From NCBI RefSeq assembly GCF_026627925.1, contig NZ_JAPNLE010000009.1:4154001-4218000 (forward strand): DNA of 64,000 nt, written 5' to 3'. Shown piece after piece: positions 13,107 to 23,723 of the stretch (positions are counted from its first letter, which is position 1; each line of letters starts with the position of its first letter). The position numbers and the translations under genes were made by a program. A model generated the notes under the pieces. It had not been told where the DNA came from, did not search any database, and saw only the letters and a program-made list of their open reading frames with translations. The stretch is from Cupriavidus sp. D39 (GTDB lineage: Bacteria > Pseudomonadota > Gammaproteobacteria > Burkholderiales > Burkholderiaceae).

Positions 13107-13534
13107 GCTTGTCTCCATGTGGGTGGACACGTGCACGACCAATCCCTGAATCCCGAAAAGCTGCGCGGGACTGGCCACGACGCGTTACTGCCGTTTGTTG
13201 GGTACGGCTATTTCGTGATGTTGGTACTGCGGTGCTGCCGGGTATTTATTGCCGGGTATCGCCGGGTATCGCCGAACAATGCCGCGCCGTGAACGTTCGG
13301 CTGCGGCAGGCTCTAACAGTTAATCACAAATCTCCGGTGCATGCCATGCGGGTTGCCCCTGCGCCACCTGACGTGGCCAGAGGGCGCAGCCGGCGTCGGG
13401 TGCGGGCGCGCAAGAGGGCGCTGCTAGAATGGCCCGCCATCCGATTGCCGCAGTGTGGCCGCACCGCATTCACACCGCCCGCATTCATACCGCATTCATA
13501 CCGCATTCATACCGCACCGGCACCAACTCTCTCT
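13107..13534. other. Divergent intergenic region, coxS / yqaA-like gene
   Basis: About 430 bp hold no convincing gene. The region must carry the promoter of the cox operon (minus) and of the membrane protein (plus). Short direct repeats (GCCGGGTAT-type, 13235-13270, and an 11-bp tandem at 13464-13515) are visible. No clear sigma-54 or other regulator site was recognised. Confidence 0.5.
13464..13515. repeat. 11-bp tandem repeat CCGCATTCATA
   Basis: Three perfect copies (13479-13511) of CCGCATTCATA follow one degenerate copy at 13464 (CCGCATTCACA). The tract ends about 20 bp before the ATG of the YqaA-like gene, so its length would alter the 5' leader or promoter spacing. Confidence 0.85.
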
Positions 13535-14113
13535 ATGGAAGGCTTCATCGACTGGCTGTTCGAAACCGTTGCCCTGCCCAAGGTGGGCCTGCCGGCTATC
13601 TTCGTGGTCAGCCTGGTGTCCGCCACCTTGTTGCCCCTGGGCTCCGAGCCAGCGGTATTCGGGTATATCAAGCTCAATCCGCATCTGTTCTGGCCAGCCA
13701 TCATCGTCGCCACGCTCGGCAATACCGCGGGCGGCGCCATCGACTGGTGGCTGGGCTACGCGGCCAAGCTGGCGCTGGTGCGGTTCCGCAAGCGGCGCCA
13801 GCAGCGCGCGCACGAGGAGGAGCATGCCCAGCACCGCCGCCATCCCCGCCAGCCGCGCAAGCCGGCGCTGGACGCGCGTTATTTCCGCTGGATGCGCCGA
13901 CTGGGGCCGCCGACCCTGCTGGTCTCGTGGTTACCGGGAGTTGGTGATCCTTTGTGCACTTTGGCGGGCTGGCTCCGGCTGCCGTTCTGGCCGAGCCTGG
14001 TTTACATGGCGATTGGCAAGTTTCTGCGCTACCTTGCGATGACGATAGCCCTGCTCTGGGTCCCGGATAGTTTCTGGCACGGCATCGCTGCCAGCCTCAA
14101 AAGCCTGTTCTAG
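13535..14113 (+). CDS. YqaA/DedA-like membrane protein
   Basis: The 192-residue product begins MEGFIDWLFETVALPK and shows SNARE-associated (DedA/VTT) features: VVSLVSATLLPLGSEPAVF near residue 25, NTAGGAIDWWLGY near residue 66, and GPPTLLVSWLPGVGDPLC near residue 130, with about four hydrophobic segments. A His/Arg-rich cytoplasmic loop (RKRRQQRAHEEEHAQHRRH) interrupts the domain, which is longer and more basic than usual. YqaA proteins are inner-membrane proteins tied to envelope homeostasis; the exact role is unknown. Confidence 0.8.
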   Translation: MEGFIDWLFETVALPKVGLPAIFVVSLVSATLLPLGSEPAVFGYIKLNPHLFWPAIIVATLGNTAGGAIDWWLGYAAKLALVRFRKRRQQRAHEEEHAQHRRHPRQPRKPALDARYFRWMRRLGPPTLLVSWLPGVGDPLCTLAGWLRLPFWPSLVYMAIGKFLRYLAMTIALLWVPDSFWHGIAASLKSLF

Positions 14114-14271
14114 CCTGCGTCTCCGGCGCCACGGCAGGGGTAAGGCAACCCTTGTCCAAGCAAGGTCCTGTCATGTTGCGGTGCGGCGAAAGCAGGCCTT
14201 GAAGTACAATTGCCCTTTAAAGACGATCCGGCGCACCGTCCCCGTGCGCTACAGGAAGCGGTCCCCTCCCC

Positions 14272-17200
14272 ATGAACGCCCCACTCGTGCTCGATGCCAA
14301 ACTCGCCGCGCAGGACGCGCCCGCGCGCCTGCGAGAGATCCCTTATAACTACACGTCATTCTCGGATCGCGAGATTGTCATCAGGCTGCTAGGCGAGGAA
14401 GCCTGGCGCATCCTGGCCGAGCTGCGCGGCGAACGCCGCACCGGCCGCTCCGCCCGCATGCTGTATGAAGTGCTGGGCGATATCTGGGTGGTACGCCGCA
14501 ATCCCTACCTGCAGGACGACCTGCTGGAGAACCCGAAGCGCCGCCAGATGCTGGTCTCGGCACTGCACCATCGGCTCGCCGAGGTGGAAAAGCGCCGCGC
14601 CGCCGACCGTGCCGAACACGCCGAGCCGGCCGCCGAGGACCGCTCGCACAGGGTCGAGCAGCTGGTCAGCTTTGCCAAGCAGGCCATCGAGGACTTCAAG
14701 CAGGAGTTCGCCGACGCCTATGACCTGCGCAAGCGCACCCAGCGCGTGCTGGGCCGCGTCACGCAGAAGGACAACATCAAGTTCGACGGCCTGTCGCGCG
14801 TCTCGCATGTGACCGACGCGACCGACTGGCGCGTGGAATATCCCTTCGTGGTCCTCACCCCGGACACCGAGGAAGAGATCGCCGGCATGGTCAAGGGCTG
14901 CTTCGAGCTGGGCCTGACCATCATCCCGCGCGGGGGTGGCACCGGCTACACCGGCGGCGCCGTGCCGCTGACGCCGATGAGCGCCGTGATCAACACGGAA
15001 AAGCTTGAGCAGCTCGGGCCGGTCGAGCAGACCGACCTGCCGGGCGTGGCGCACAAGGTCGGCACCATATTCTCCGGCGCCGGCGTGGTGACGCGCCGCG
15101 TGGCGGATGCGGCCGACAAGGCAGGGTTGGTGTTCGCGGTCGACCCGACCTCGATCGATGCGTCCTGCATCGGCGGCAACGTGGCCATGAATGCCGGCGG
15201 CAAGAAGGCCGTGCTGTGGGGCACCGCGCTGGACAACCTGGCCTGGTGGCGCATGGTGGATCCGGAAGGCAACTGGCTGGAAGTCACGCGCCTGGACCAC
15301 AACCTGGGCAAGATCCACGACGTGCCCGTTGCCACGTTCGAGCTGAAGTGGTCGGACGGCAACCGCGCGCCCGGCGAAAAGCCGTTGCGCACGGAAACCC
15401 TGGCCATCGAAGGGCGCAAGTTCCGCAAGGAAGGCCTGGGCAAGGACGTGACCGACAAGTTCCTGGCCGGCCTGCCCGGCATCCAGAAGGAAGGCTGCGA
15501 CGGCATCATCACCAGTGCGCGCTGGATCCTGCACCGCATGCCGGCGCACGTGCGCACGGTCTGCCTGGAGTTCTTCGGCCAGGCGCGCGACGCCATTCCC
15601 AGCATCGTGGAAATCAAGGATTACCTCGACGCCGAATCGCGCACTCCCGGCGGCGCCATCCTGGCCGGCTTGGAGCACCTGGACGAGCGCTACCTGCGCG
15701 CGGTGGGCTATGCCACCAAGAGCAAGCGCAACGCCTTCCCGAAGATGGTGCTGATCGGCGACATCGTCGGCGACGACCAGGACGCGGTCGCCCGCGCCAC
15801 CTCGGAAGTCATCCGCATGGCCAACGGCAAGAGCGGCGAAGGCTTCGTCGCGGTCAGCCCGGAAGCCCGCAAGAAATTCTGGCTGGACCGCTCGCGCACC
15901 GCCGCCATCGCCAAGCACACCAACGCCTTCAAGATCAATGAAGACGTGGTGATCCCGCTGCCGCGCATGGGCGAGTACACCGACGGCATCGAGCGCATCA
16001 ATATCGAGCTGTCGATCAAGAACAAGCTCCAGCTGACCGATGCGCTGGAGACCTTCTTCGCGCGCGGCAACCTGCCGCTGGGCCGCAGCGACGACGCCAA
16101 CGAGATCCCCAGCGCCGAACTGCTGGAAGACCGCGTGCAGCACGCGCTGCAGCTGCTGCGCGAAATCCGCTCGCGCTGGACCTACCTGCAAAACCACCTC
16201 GACACGCCGCTGGCCACCGCGCGTGCGTCGCTGATCGGCCACGGCCTGGGCCTGCTCGGCCAGGCTTTCGAGGCGCGCCTCGAGCAGCAGCCGGACGCCA
16301 CCGTGTTCCACTTGCTGCAGGACCGCACCATCCGCGTGTCGTGGAAGAGCGAAGTGCGCGCCGAGCTGCGCAATATCTTCAACGGTGGCGAGTTCAAGCC
16401 CATCCTCGACGAAGCGCAGAAGATCCATAAGCAGGTGTTGCGGGGCCGCGTCTTCGTGGCGCTGCACATGCACGCCGGCGACGGCAACGTCCACACCAAT
16501 ATCCCGGTCAACTCCGACGACTACGACATGCTGCAGGACGCCCACCGCGCGGTGGCCTGCATCATGGCGCTGGCGCGCTCGCTCGACGGCGTGATCTCCG
16601 GCGAGCATGGCATCGGCATCACCAAGCTGGAGTTCCTGACCGAGGACGAGATCGGCGAATTCCGCGAGTACAAGCAGCGCGTGGACCCGCAGGGCCGCTT
16701 CAACAAGGGCAAGCTGTTGCCCGGCGCCGACCTGCGCAATGCCTATACGCCGTCGTTCGGGCTGATGGGGCATGAGTCGATCATCATGCAGCAGAGCGAT
16801 ATCGGCGCCATTGCCGACAGCGTCAAGGACTGCCTGCGCTGCGGCAAGTGCAAGCCGGTGTGCGCCACCCACGTGCCGCGCGCCAACCTGCTGTACAGCC
16901 CGCGCAACAAGATCCTGGCGACGTCGCTGCTGGTCGAGGCCTTCCTGTATGAGGAACAGACCCGCCGCGGCATCTCCATCAAGCACTGGGACGAGTTTTC
17001 CGACGTGGCCGACCACTGCACGGTCTGCCACAAGTGCGTGACGCCGTGCCCGGTCAAGATCGACTTCGGCGACGTGTCGATGAACATGCGCAACCTGCTG
17101 CGCAAGATGGGCCAGAAGAAGTTCAATCCCGGCACCGCCGCGTCGATGTTCTTCCTCAACGCCACCAGCCCGCAGACCATCAACATGACCCGCAAGGTCA

Positions 17201-18246
17201 TGATCGACTGGGGCTACAAGGCGCAGCGCCTGGGCAACGACGTGCTCAAGAAGTTCGCCAGGAAGCAGACCGCGCATCCGCCCGCCACGGTGGGCCGCGC
17301 GCCGGTGCAAGAGCAGGTGATCCACTTCATCAACAAGAAGATGCCGGGCAACCTGCCCAAGAAGACCGCGCGCGCGCTGCTCGATATCGAAGACAACGAG
17401 ATCGTGCCGATCATCCGCGACCCGAAGCGGACTTCGCCTGAGACCGAGGCGGTGTTCTACTTCCCGGGCTGCGGCTCGGAGCGGCTGTTCTCGCAGGTTG
17501 GCCTCGCCACGCAGGCCATGCTGTGGCATGTGGGCGTGCAGACCGTGTTGCCGCCGGGCTACCTGTGCTGCGGCTATCCGCAGCGCGGCAACGGCCAGTA
17601 CGACAAGGCCGAGAAGATGGTCACCGACAACCGGGTGCTGTTCCACCGGGTCGCCAACACGCTCAACTACCTCGACATCAAGACCGTGGTGGTGAGCTGC
17701 GGCACGTGCTACGACCAGCTGGCCGGGTATGAATTCGACAAGATCTTCCCGGGCTGCCGCATCATCGACATCCACGAATACCTGCTGGAGAAGGGCGTCA
17801 AGCTGGAAGGCGTGACCGGTACGCGCTACATGTACCACGACCCCTGCCACACCCCGATCAAGACCATGGACCCGACCAAGCTTGTCAACGAGCTGATGGG
17901 CGGCAACGAGGGCGGCGGCAAGATCGAGAAGAACGAGCGTTGCTGCGGCGAGTCCGGCACGCTGGCGGTATCGCGGCCCGACGTTTCCACCCAGATCCGC
18001 TTCCGCAAGGAAGAGGAAATGACCAAGGGCGCAGACAGGCTGCGCACCGACGGCTTCGTCGGCGACGTCAAGATCCTGACCAGCTGCCCGTCCTGCCTGC
18101 AGGGTTTGTCGCGCTACAACGAAGACGCCACGGTCACGGCGGACTACATCGTGGTGGAAATGGCCAAGCACCTGCTGGGCGAGAACTGGATGCCGGACTA
18201 CGTGGCCAAGGCCAACTCGGGCGGCATCGAGCGGGTGCTGGTGTGA
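14272..18246 (+). CDS. DUF3683/FAD/FMN-binding oxidoreductase with Fe-S and CCG domains
   Basis: The 1324-residue product fuses several modules. DUF3683 fills about residues 18-105. An FAD_binding_4 domain holds [17 protein letters not shown] near residue 222. The FAD-linked oxidase C-terminal domain includes [12 protein letters not shown] near residue 730 and [13 protein letters not shown]. Two 4Fe-4S sites follow, [14 protein letters not shown] near 857 and [16 protein letters not shown] near 918. Last come two CCG domains, with [10 protein letters not shown] and [12 protein letters not shown]. This is the layout of D-lactate/glycolate-type dehydrogenases with the electron-transfer subunit fused on. 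It probably oxidises a 2-hydroxyacid and feeds the quinone pool; the substrate is not known. Confidence 0.88.
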   Translation: MNAPLVLDAKLAAQDAPARLREIPYNYTSFSDREIVIRLLGEEAWRILAELRGERRTGRSARMLYEVLGDIWVVRRNPYLQDDLLENPKRRQMLVSALHHRLAEVEKRRAADRAEHAEPAAEDRSHRVEQLVSFAKQAIEDFKQEFADAYDLRKRTQRVLGRVTQKDNIKFDGLSRVSHVTDATDWRVEYPFVVLTPDTEEEIAGMVKGCFELGLTIIPRGGGTGYTGGAVPLTPMSAVINTEKLEQLGPVEQTDLPGVAHKVGTIFSGAGVVTRRVADAADKAGLVFAVDPTSIDASCIGGNVAMNAGGKKAVLWGTALDNLAWWRMVDPEGNWLEVTRLDHNLGKIHDVPVATFELKWSDGNRAPGEKPLRTETLAIEGRKFRKEGLGKDVTDKFLAGLPGIQKEGCDGIITSARWILHRMPAHVRTVCLEFFGQARDAIPSIVEIKDYLDAESRTPGGAILAGLEHLDERYLRAVGYATKSKRNAFPKMVLIGDIVGDDQDAVARATSEVIRMANGKSGEGFVAVSPEARKKFWLDRSRTAAIAKHTNAFKINEDVVIPLPRMGEYTDGIERINIELSIKNKLQLTDALETFFARGNLPLGRSDDANEIPSAELLEDRVQHALQLLREIRSRWTYLQNHLDTPLATARASLIGHGLGLLGQAFEARLEQQPDATVFHLLQDRTIRVSWKSEVRAELRNIFNGGEFKPILDEAQKIHKQVLRGRVFVALHMHAGDGNVHTNIPVNSDDYDMLQDAHRAVACIMALARSLDGVISGEHGIGITKLEFLTEDEIGEFREYKQRVDPQGRFNKGKLLPGADLRNAYTPSFGLMGHESIIMQQSDIGAIADSVKDCLRCGKCKPVCATHVPRANLLYSPRNKILATSLLVEAFLYEEQTRRGISIKHWDEFSDVADHCTVCHKCVTPCPVKIDFGDVSMNMRNLLRKMGQKKFNPGTAASMFFLNATSPQTINMTRKVMIDWGYKAQRLGNDVLKKFARKQTAHPPATVGRAPVQEQVIHFINKKMPGNLPKKTARALLDIEDNEIVPIIRDPKRTSPETEAVFYFPGCGSERLFSQVGLATQAMLWHVGVQTVLPPGYLCCGYPQRGNGQYDKAEKMVTDNRVLFHRVANTLNYLDIKTVVVSCGTCYDQLAGYEFDKIFPGCRIIDIHEYLLEKGVKLEGVTGTRYMYHDPCHTPIKTMDPTKLVNELMGGNEGGGKIEKNERCCGESGTLAVSRPDVSTQIRFRKEEEMTKGADRLRTDGFVGDVKILTSCPSCLQGLSRYNEDATVTADYIVVEMAKHLLGENWMPDYVAKANSGGIERVLV

Positions 18247-18276
18247 TGGAGGGGGCGAGGGTGGTGCCACTGGTTT

Positions 18277-18402
18277 CTCCCCTCTCCCGCTTGCGGGAGA
18301 GGGGCCGGGGAGAGGGCGGGCGGTCGCCAGCCCGCGGGCTCTCACTTCGAGCTAGCTCCCGCCCTCTCCCCAACCCCTCTCCCGCAGGGCGGGAGAGGGG
18401 AG
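18277..18402. repeat. Inverted pair of REP-like palindromes (BIME-like)
   Basis: CCCCTCTCCCGCTTGCGGGAGAGG with a GGAGAGGGCGGG tail (18277-18320) is repeated in inverted orientation at 18358-18402. Each unit is itself a hairpin, and the pair can also fold on each other around an about 37-nt centre. The layout resembles bacterial interspersed mosaic elements. It lies between the large oxidoreductase gene and the HIT gene. Confidence 0.85.
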
Positions 18403-18442
18403 CCAATTCTGGACGATCGGTTGACGCATCGGGAGCGCCCGC

Positions 18443-18877
18443 ATGAATCTCGTCCCCAACTGCCCGCTGTGCGAGACCGACGGCGGCGAACTGGTCTGGC
18501 GCGGCGAGCGCGCCCGGGTCATCCTGGTCGAGCACGAGCGCTTTCCCGGCTTTTGCCGGGTGGTGTGGAACGGCCACGTGGCCGAGCAGACCGACCTGCC
18601 CGAGGACGACCAGGCCTGGCTGATGCGGCTGGTGGCGCGAGTGGAGCGCGCGGTGCGCGAGGCCATGGCGCCGGACAAGGTCAACCTGGCCGCCTTCGGC
18701 AATATGGTGCCGCACCTGCACTGGCACGTCATTCCGCGCTACCGCTGGGATACGCATTTTCCCGAAGCCGTCTGGGCGGCTGCGCAGCGCGAGCCCGATG
18801 TGGCGCGCCTGGCCGGCCTTGTGCAGCGCCTGCCGGCATTGCGAGCGGCCCTGGCGAAACTGGACGAAGCAGGCTGA
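18443..18877 (+). CDS. HIT-family hydrolase
   Basis: The 144-residue product has the histidine-triad motif HLHWHVIPRY near residue 92 and CPLCETDGGELVW at the N-terminus. HIT proteins hydrolyse nucleotide phosphoramidates or dinucleoside polyphosphates. Length and motif fit the family. It is followed after 157 bp by the ABC transporter gene. Confidence 0.88.
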   Translation: MNLVPNCPLCETDGGELVWRGERARVILVEHERFPGFCRVVWNGHVAEQTDLPEDDQAWLMRLVARVERAVREAMAPDKVNLAAFGNMVPHLHWHVIPRYRWDTHFPEAVWAAAQREPDVARLAGLVQRLPALRAALAKLDEAG

Positions 18878-19034
18878 CGCAAGGCGTGCCAGTGCCCGTG
18901 CCGTGCTGGCGTTACTGTCGGTTTTTTGAGTTTCCGGAACCAGCAAGGCAGCGCCGTCTTCTAACATCCGTTGTCTTCATTCCCACAAGAGCGGGCCGGT
19001 GGATCAGCCCTGGCCCGCCTGCGCGAAAGGTGCC

Positions 19035-20910
19035 ATGTCCACACCGACTTCCGTTACTGTTCCAGGCCCGGCCGTGCCGGCCCGTGCCCTCAAGATCCAG
19101 AGCCGCCTGCGGGTGGCCGAGACGTGGGACCTGATCAAGCCTTACTGGAAATCCGAGGACCGCAAGGCCGGGCTGGGGCTGCTGGCCTTCGTGGTCGCGC
19201 TCAACCTCGGCATCGTCTACATCAACGTGCTGCTCAACGAGTGGAACCGCGTGTTCTACAACGCGCTGGAGCAGCATGACTACACCTCCTTCAAGGCGCT
19301 GCTGATCCGCTTTTCCTGGATCGCCGGCTTCTTTATCGTGGCGGCCATTTCCCGGCAGTACTACACCATGATGCTGCAGATGCGCTGGCGTACCTGGATG
19401 ACCGACCGCTTCATGGACCACTGGCTCAGCCACCAGGCTTACTACCGCATCGAACAGACGCACGCCACGGACAACCCCGACCAGCGGCTGGCGGACGATC
19501 TGCGCTCGTTTACCGATGGCGCGCTGTCCCTGTCCCTCGGCCTGCTCAATTCGGTGGTGACGCTGGTGTCGTTCGTCGGCATCTTGTGGGCCGTTTCCGG
19601 GCCGATCAGCTTCATGCTGGGCGGCACCGAGATCACGATTCCCGGCTATATGGTGTGGTTCGCGGTGGGCTATGCGGTGATCGGTTCGCTGATTGCCCAC
19701 GTGGTGGGCCGGCCGCTGATCGGCTTGAGTTTCCAGCAAGAGCAGTATGAGGCGGATTTCCGTTTCATGCTGGTGCGCTTGCGCGAGAACAGCGAGCCCG
19801 TGGCGCTTTACCGGGGCGAGCCTACCGAACAGGCGGGCCTGCGCTCGCGGTTTGACCGCATCCGCGCCAACTGGAAACAGTTGATGCGTTATACGCGGCG
19901 CCTGACCTTCGTCAGTTCCGGCTACGGCCAGTTCGCCATCATCTTTCCGCTGCTCGTGGCCGCGCCGCGCTACTTCGCCGGCAAGATGACGCTGGGCGGG
20001 CTGATGCAGGTGAGCCAGGCCTTCGGCCAGGTGCAAGGTGCGCTGTCGTGGTTCGTTGACAATTACTCCACGCTGGTCGGCTGGAAGGCGGCGGCCAACC
20101 GGCTGATCGATTTCCGCGACGCCATCCGCGTTGCCGAGCGCCAGGATCAGGAGCACACCGGCGTGCGCGACATCGAGGTCGTTCAGGCCGGTGCCGGTGC
20201 CGATTCCGACGGCATCCGCATCGACACCCTCGCGCTGGCGCTGCCGGTGCGCACCGGCAACGGCGGCGAGATCCAGCAGCGTCCGCTGGTGGCGCCGTTC
20301 TCGCTGGAGATCGCGCCCGGCGAGCGCTGGCTGGTCAGCGGCCCCTCGGGCTGCGGCAAGAGCGTGCTGTTCCGTGCGCTGGCTGGCATCTGGCCTTATG
20401 GCAGCGGCACGGTAGCCATGCCGCGCGCGGCCCGGATGCTGTTCCTGCCGCAGCGCAGCTACCTACCGATCGGCTCGCTGGCCGATGCGCTGGCCTATCC
20501 CGACGCCGGCACCGTGCATAGCTGCGAGGCCTTGCAGAAGGTGCTGCGCGAAGCCCGGCTCGGCGCCCTGACCGAGCAGCTCGACGTGTTCGACAACTGG
20601 TCGCTGCGGCTGTCGCCGGGCGAGCAGCAGCGCCTGGCCTTTGCGCGCGCTGCTGCAAAAGCCCGATTACCTGTTCCTGGACGAGGCCACCAGCGCGCTC
20701 GACGAGGAAACCGAAAGCGCGATGTACGGCCTGATGGTGGACTCCCTGCCCGGCGCGGCCATCATCAGCATCGCCCACCGCAGCACGGTAGCCGCCTTCC
20801 ATGGCCGCCGCCTGCGCTATGTCGCGGCCGACGGCGCGCACTGGGAAACTGAGCAAGATGGGCAAGGCGAGGCGGCTGCGGTAAGCTATCGGGTCGTACA
20901 CGAAGCGTAA
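19035..20910 (+). pseudogene. YddA/SbmA-type ABC transporter (permease-ATPase), frame broken near the end
   Basis: The fused ABC transporter starts at ATG 19035 (MSTPTSVTVPGPAV). The membrane domain (about residues 25-340) is of the SbmA/BacA-like ABC_membrane_2 type, with LLNEWNRVFYNALEQHDY. The ATPase has Walker A SGPSGCGKSVLF near residue 437 and signature LSPGEQQRLAFAR. The frame breaks at about 20645 in a GCGCGCGC tract (two bases missing or one extra); the rest, LLQKPDYLFLDEATSALDEE with Walker B, continues to 20910. If the break is real, the ATPase lacks Walker B and would be inactive. Vitamin B12 and peptide import have been reported for relatives; the substrate here is unknown. Confidence 0.82.
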
Positions 20911-20962
20911 AGGCCGGTGTGGCCGCAACCTGCGGCTCGCCCTCAGCCGCACGCCACCCATC

Positions 20963-21376
20963 ATGGCAGGCCTCGAAAAAGATACTCCGCATCCCACCGC
21001 CCTTACCGTGCACACCCAGTCGCGCGTGCTGGAGGTGGGTTTTGACAACGGATCCAGCTTCCGGCTGCCGTTCGAATACCTGAGGGTGAACTCACCCTCG
21101 GCCGAAGTGCAGGGCCACGGCCCGGGCCAGGAAGTGCTGCAGACCGGCAAGCGCGACGTCACCATCGCCGCGGTGGAGCCTGTCGGCAACTACGCCATCC
21201 TGATCCGTTTTTCCGACGGTCACGATACCGGCATCTATTCCTGGGAACTGCTGTACCGCCTGGGCGCCCAGCAGGACGCCATCTGGCAGTCCTACCTGGA
21301 GCGGCTGGAAGCGGCCGGCGTCGATCGCGACACCCCCATGGTGGCCCCCGGCGGCCATGCCTGCGGCAACCATTGA
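20963..21376 (+). CDS. DUF971-domain protein
   Basis: The 137-residue product matches the DUF971 (gamma-butyrobetaine hydroxylase N-terminal-like) family: EVGFDNGSSFRLPFEYLRV near residue 26 and NYAILIRFSDGHDTGIYSWE near residue 80. A single-domain protein of this kind is regularly encoded just before ubiE in beta- and gammaproteobacteria, but its role is not established. It ends GGHACGNH, a possible metal-binding tail. Spacing to ubiE is 44 bp. Confidence 0.85.
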   Translation: MAGLEKDTPHPTALTVHTQSRVLEVGFDNGSSFRLPFEYLRVNSPSAEVQGHGPGQEVLQTGKRDVTIAAVEPVGNYAILIRFSDGHDTGIYSWELLYRLGAQQDAIWQSYLERLEAAGVDRDTPMVAPGGHACGNH

Positions 21377-21420
21377 GATTGCGTGCCCCCGCGGGCCATT
21401 ACTGAATTCTGGAGCGAGTT

Positions 21421-22152
21421 ATGAGCGAGACCCACTTCGGGTTCGAAAAGGTCAAGGAAGAAGAGAAGGCCGGCAAGGTGGCCGAAGTCTTCCATTCGGT
21501 GGCCAACAAGTACGACGTCATGAACGACCTGATGTCCGGCGGCATGCACCGGCTGTGGAAGATGTTCACCATCGCCCAGGCCGGCGTGCGGCCCGGCTTC
21601 AAGGTGCTTGACATCGCCGGCGGCACCGGCGACCTGGCCAAGGCCTTCGCGCGCCAGGCCGGGCCCACCGGCGAGGTCTGGCTGACCGACATCAATGAGT
21701 CGATGCTCCGGGTTGGACGCGATCGCTTGTTGAATAAAGGCATCGTCACCCCCACTTGTCTCTGTGACGCGGAGCGGATTCCCTTCCCGGACAACTACTT
21801 CGACCTGGTCACCGTGTCCTTCGGGCTGCGCAACATGACGCACAAGGAGGTGGCCCTGTCCGAGATGCGCCGGGTGATCAAGCCGGGCGGCAAAGTCATG
21901 GTGCTGGAGTTCTCCAAGGTGTGGAAGCCGCTGGAAAAGGCCTACGACATGTATTCGCTGAAGTTCCTGCCGTGGCTGGGACAGCGGGTGGTACAGGATT
22001 CCGATAGCTATCGCTATCTGGCTGAATCGATCAGAATGCATCCAGACCAGGCTTCACTTGTACGTCTTATGGAACATGCGGGCCTGGAGAATGTCGAATA
22101 CTTCAACCTGACAGCAGGAGTGGTGGCACTCCACGTCGGGCGAAAGTACTAG
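21421..22152 (+). CDS. ubiE: Demethylmenaquinone/2-polyprenyl-benzoquinol C-methyltransferase
   Basis: The 243-residue product has the family signatures [17 protein letters not shown] near residue 31 and the SAM motif [15 protein letters not shown] near residue 61, plus [13 protein letters not shown]. It adds the C-2 (benzoquinone ring) methyl group in ubiquinone synthesis. It heads a block that also contains ubiJ and ubiB, with a Tim44-like gene and a group II intron in between. Confidence 0.95.
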   Translation: MSETHFGFEKVKEEEKAGKVAEVFHSVANKYDVMNDLMSGGMHRLWKMFTIAQAGVRPGFKVLDIAGGTGDLAKAFARQAGPTGEVWLTDINESMLRVGRDRLLNKGIVTPTCLCDAERIPFPDNYFDLVTVSFGLRNMTHKEVALSEMRRVIKPGGKVMVLEFSKVWKPLEKAYDMYSLKFLPWLGQRVVQDSDSYRYLAESIRMHPDQASLVRLMEHAGLENVEYFNLTAGVVALHVGRKY

Positions 22153-22204
22153 ACTGATATAGGCTCAAAGAAAAATGAGCGAACTTAACAGGGGAAGCAC
22201 TGAT

Positions 22205-23230
22205 ATGTCGCTATTTCGCGCAAAATTCATGGCGGGTGTGCTGATTGGCACGCTTGCCCTCGGCATGGCGCTCGACGCCAATGCCAAACGCCTCGGTGGG
22301 TCGCGCAGCATTGGCAAGCAATCGTCCGCCGTGACACAACGCCAGCAGGCGCCGGCACAGCAATCGCCCAACCAGACGCCCGCGCAGCAGGCACCGGCCC
22401 AGCAAGCCGCACCGGCCGCCGCAGGCGCCGGCGCGGGTGCAGCCGCTGCTGCCGCACCCAAGCGTAACTGGGGCGGCATGCTCGGCGGCATCGCCGCCGG
22501 CCTGGGCATTGGCTGGCTGCTGTCGCACTTTGGCCTGGGTGGCGCCGCCATGGGCTTCCTGTCCAACCTGATCCTGATTGCCCTGGTGGCATTCGCCGCC
22601 ATCTGGCTGATCCGCAAGTTCCGCGGCGGCTCGAAGGCTCCGGAGCAACCGGCCTATGCCGGTGCAGGCGCCGGCAGCGGCTCAGGCAACGGCTTTGGTG
22701 GCAGCAACGAACCGGTACTGCGCCAGCAAGTGCCGGTTGGCGCACCCAACCCGGTCATGCCCACGCCCGGCTCCGCCTCCTCGATGCAGTCCGCCGCACC
22801 GGTGATGGCTGGCGCGGCCGCCGGCGCAGCAGCGGGCGCGGCCCAGCCCTGGGGCGTGCCGGCTGACTTCGACACCGCAGCCTTCCTGCGCAACGCGAAG
22901 GTTTATTACGTACGCCTGCAGGCAGCCTGGGACGCCGGCAACCTCGACGACATCCGCGAGTTCACCACCCCGGAAATGTTCGCCGAGATCAAGATGGACC
23001 TGTCCGAGCGCGGCACCGAGGTCAACAAGACCGACGTGGTCACGCTGGAAGCCGAACTGCTCGGCATCGAAGACAGCCCGGCCCAGCATCTGGCCAGCGT
23101 GCGCTTCTCCGGCATGATCCGCGAAAAGGCCGGCGATCCGGCCCAGCCCTTCGCCGAAGTCTGGAACCTGGCCAAGCCCGTAACCGGCCCCGGCGGCTGG
23201 CTGCTGGCAGGGATCCAACAGAGTTCCTGA
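22205..23230 (+). CDS. Tim44-like domain membrane protein
   Basis: The product (341 residues from ATG 22205; AGGGGAAG lies upstream) begins with a hydrophobic signal or anchor, MAGVLIGTLALGMALDA. A Gln/Ala/Pro-rich stretch (residues about 40-90) follows, then two membrane helices (MLGGIAAGLGIGWLLSHFG and FLSNLILIALVAFAAIWLI), a Gly/Ala-rich linker and a C-terminal Tim44-like domain (about residues 215-340, FDTAAFLRNAKVYYVRLQAA). Bacterial Tim44-like proteins are inner-membrane proteins of unclear role. An earlier ATG at 22175 is possible. The gene's own terminator follows at 23286. Confidence 0.85.
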   Translation: MSLFRAKFMAGVLIGTLALGMALDANAKRLGGSRSIGKQSSAVTQRQQAPAQQSPNQTPAQQAPAQQAAPAAAGAGAGAAAAAAPKRNWGGMLGGIAAGLGIGWLLSHFGLGGAAMGFLSNLILIALVAFAAIWLIRKFRGGSKAPEQPAYAGAGAGSGSGNGFGGSNEPVLRQQVPVGAPNPVMPTPGSASSMQSAAPVMAGAAAGAAAGAAQPWGVPADFDTAAFLRNAKVYYVRLQAAWDAGNLDDIREFTTPEMFAEIKMDLSERGTEVNKTDVVTLEAELLGIEDSPAQHLASVRFSGMIREKAGDPAQPFAEVWNLAKPVTGPGGWLLAGIQQSS

Positions 23231-23285
23231 GTGCAGGAAGTGCCTCGCCGGCAGGTTCAAGGCCGGCAGGTGGCATAGAATGGAG

Positions 23286-23311
23286 GCCCACGTGAAAACG
23301 TGGGCTTTTTT
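23286..23311 (+). terminator. Rho-independent terminator of the Tim44-like gene
   Basis: The stem GCCCACGT with its perfect complement ACGTGGGC encloses a GAAA tetraloop and is followed by six T. It lies 55 bp past the stop codon. The group II intron begins only five bases after the T run, the placement expected for class C introns. Confidence 0.93.
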
Positions 23312-23316
23312 GTATG

Positions 23317-23349
<33 letters not shown>

Positions 23350-23723
23350 CAAGTCCCTTACACACCCGGCAAGGGGAAGTGTTAGCCAGAGACAAGGGTT
23401 TCCCGGGCGACTGGGAGTCTGAAGGAAGTCCGAGGCAAAGCGCTGGCCTGACGAACAGGAAGCGGATGAGGCGTCGTATCGGGGTGAGGTAGCCATAATT
23501 GCCAAAGCCCGATACTTGCACGGAACGATGCGGCGTAGATCCGACAGGCATAAGCGTGAAGGTGGGTGCGTCATACCCGGGGAGATCTGCACCGCTGCCA
23601 CGGTGCTACCGACGTCGAGAGGCGTCGGGACGGCGGTGCAGAAGTCAGCAGAGGCCATATTAGGTGCGCGGTTGGCACTGAAGGGCCAAACATGAATGAG
23701 CGCGATTAGGACGACAGACCTCG

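Noticed and set aside
14389..18345. 1318-codon open frame on the minus strand opposite the DUF3683 oxidoreductase
   Set aside because: Its product is a low-complexity His/Ala/Arg/Gly/Val string with no domain; it is an antisense shadow typical of GC-rich DNA, while the plus strand encodes clear motifs.
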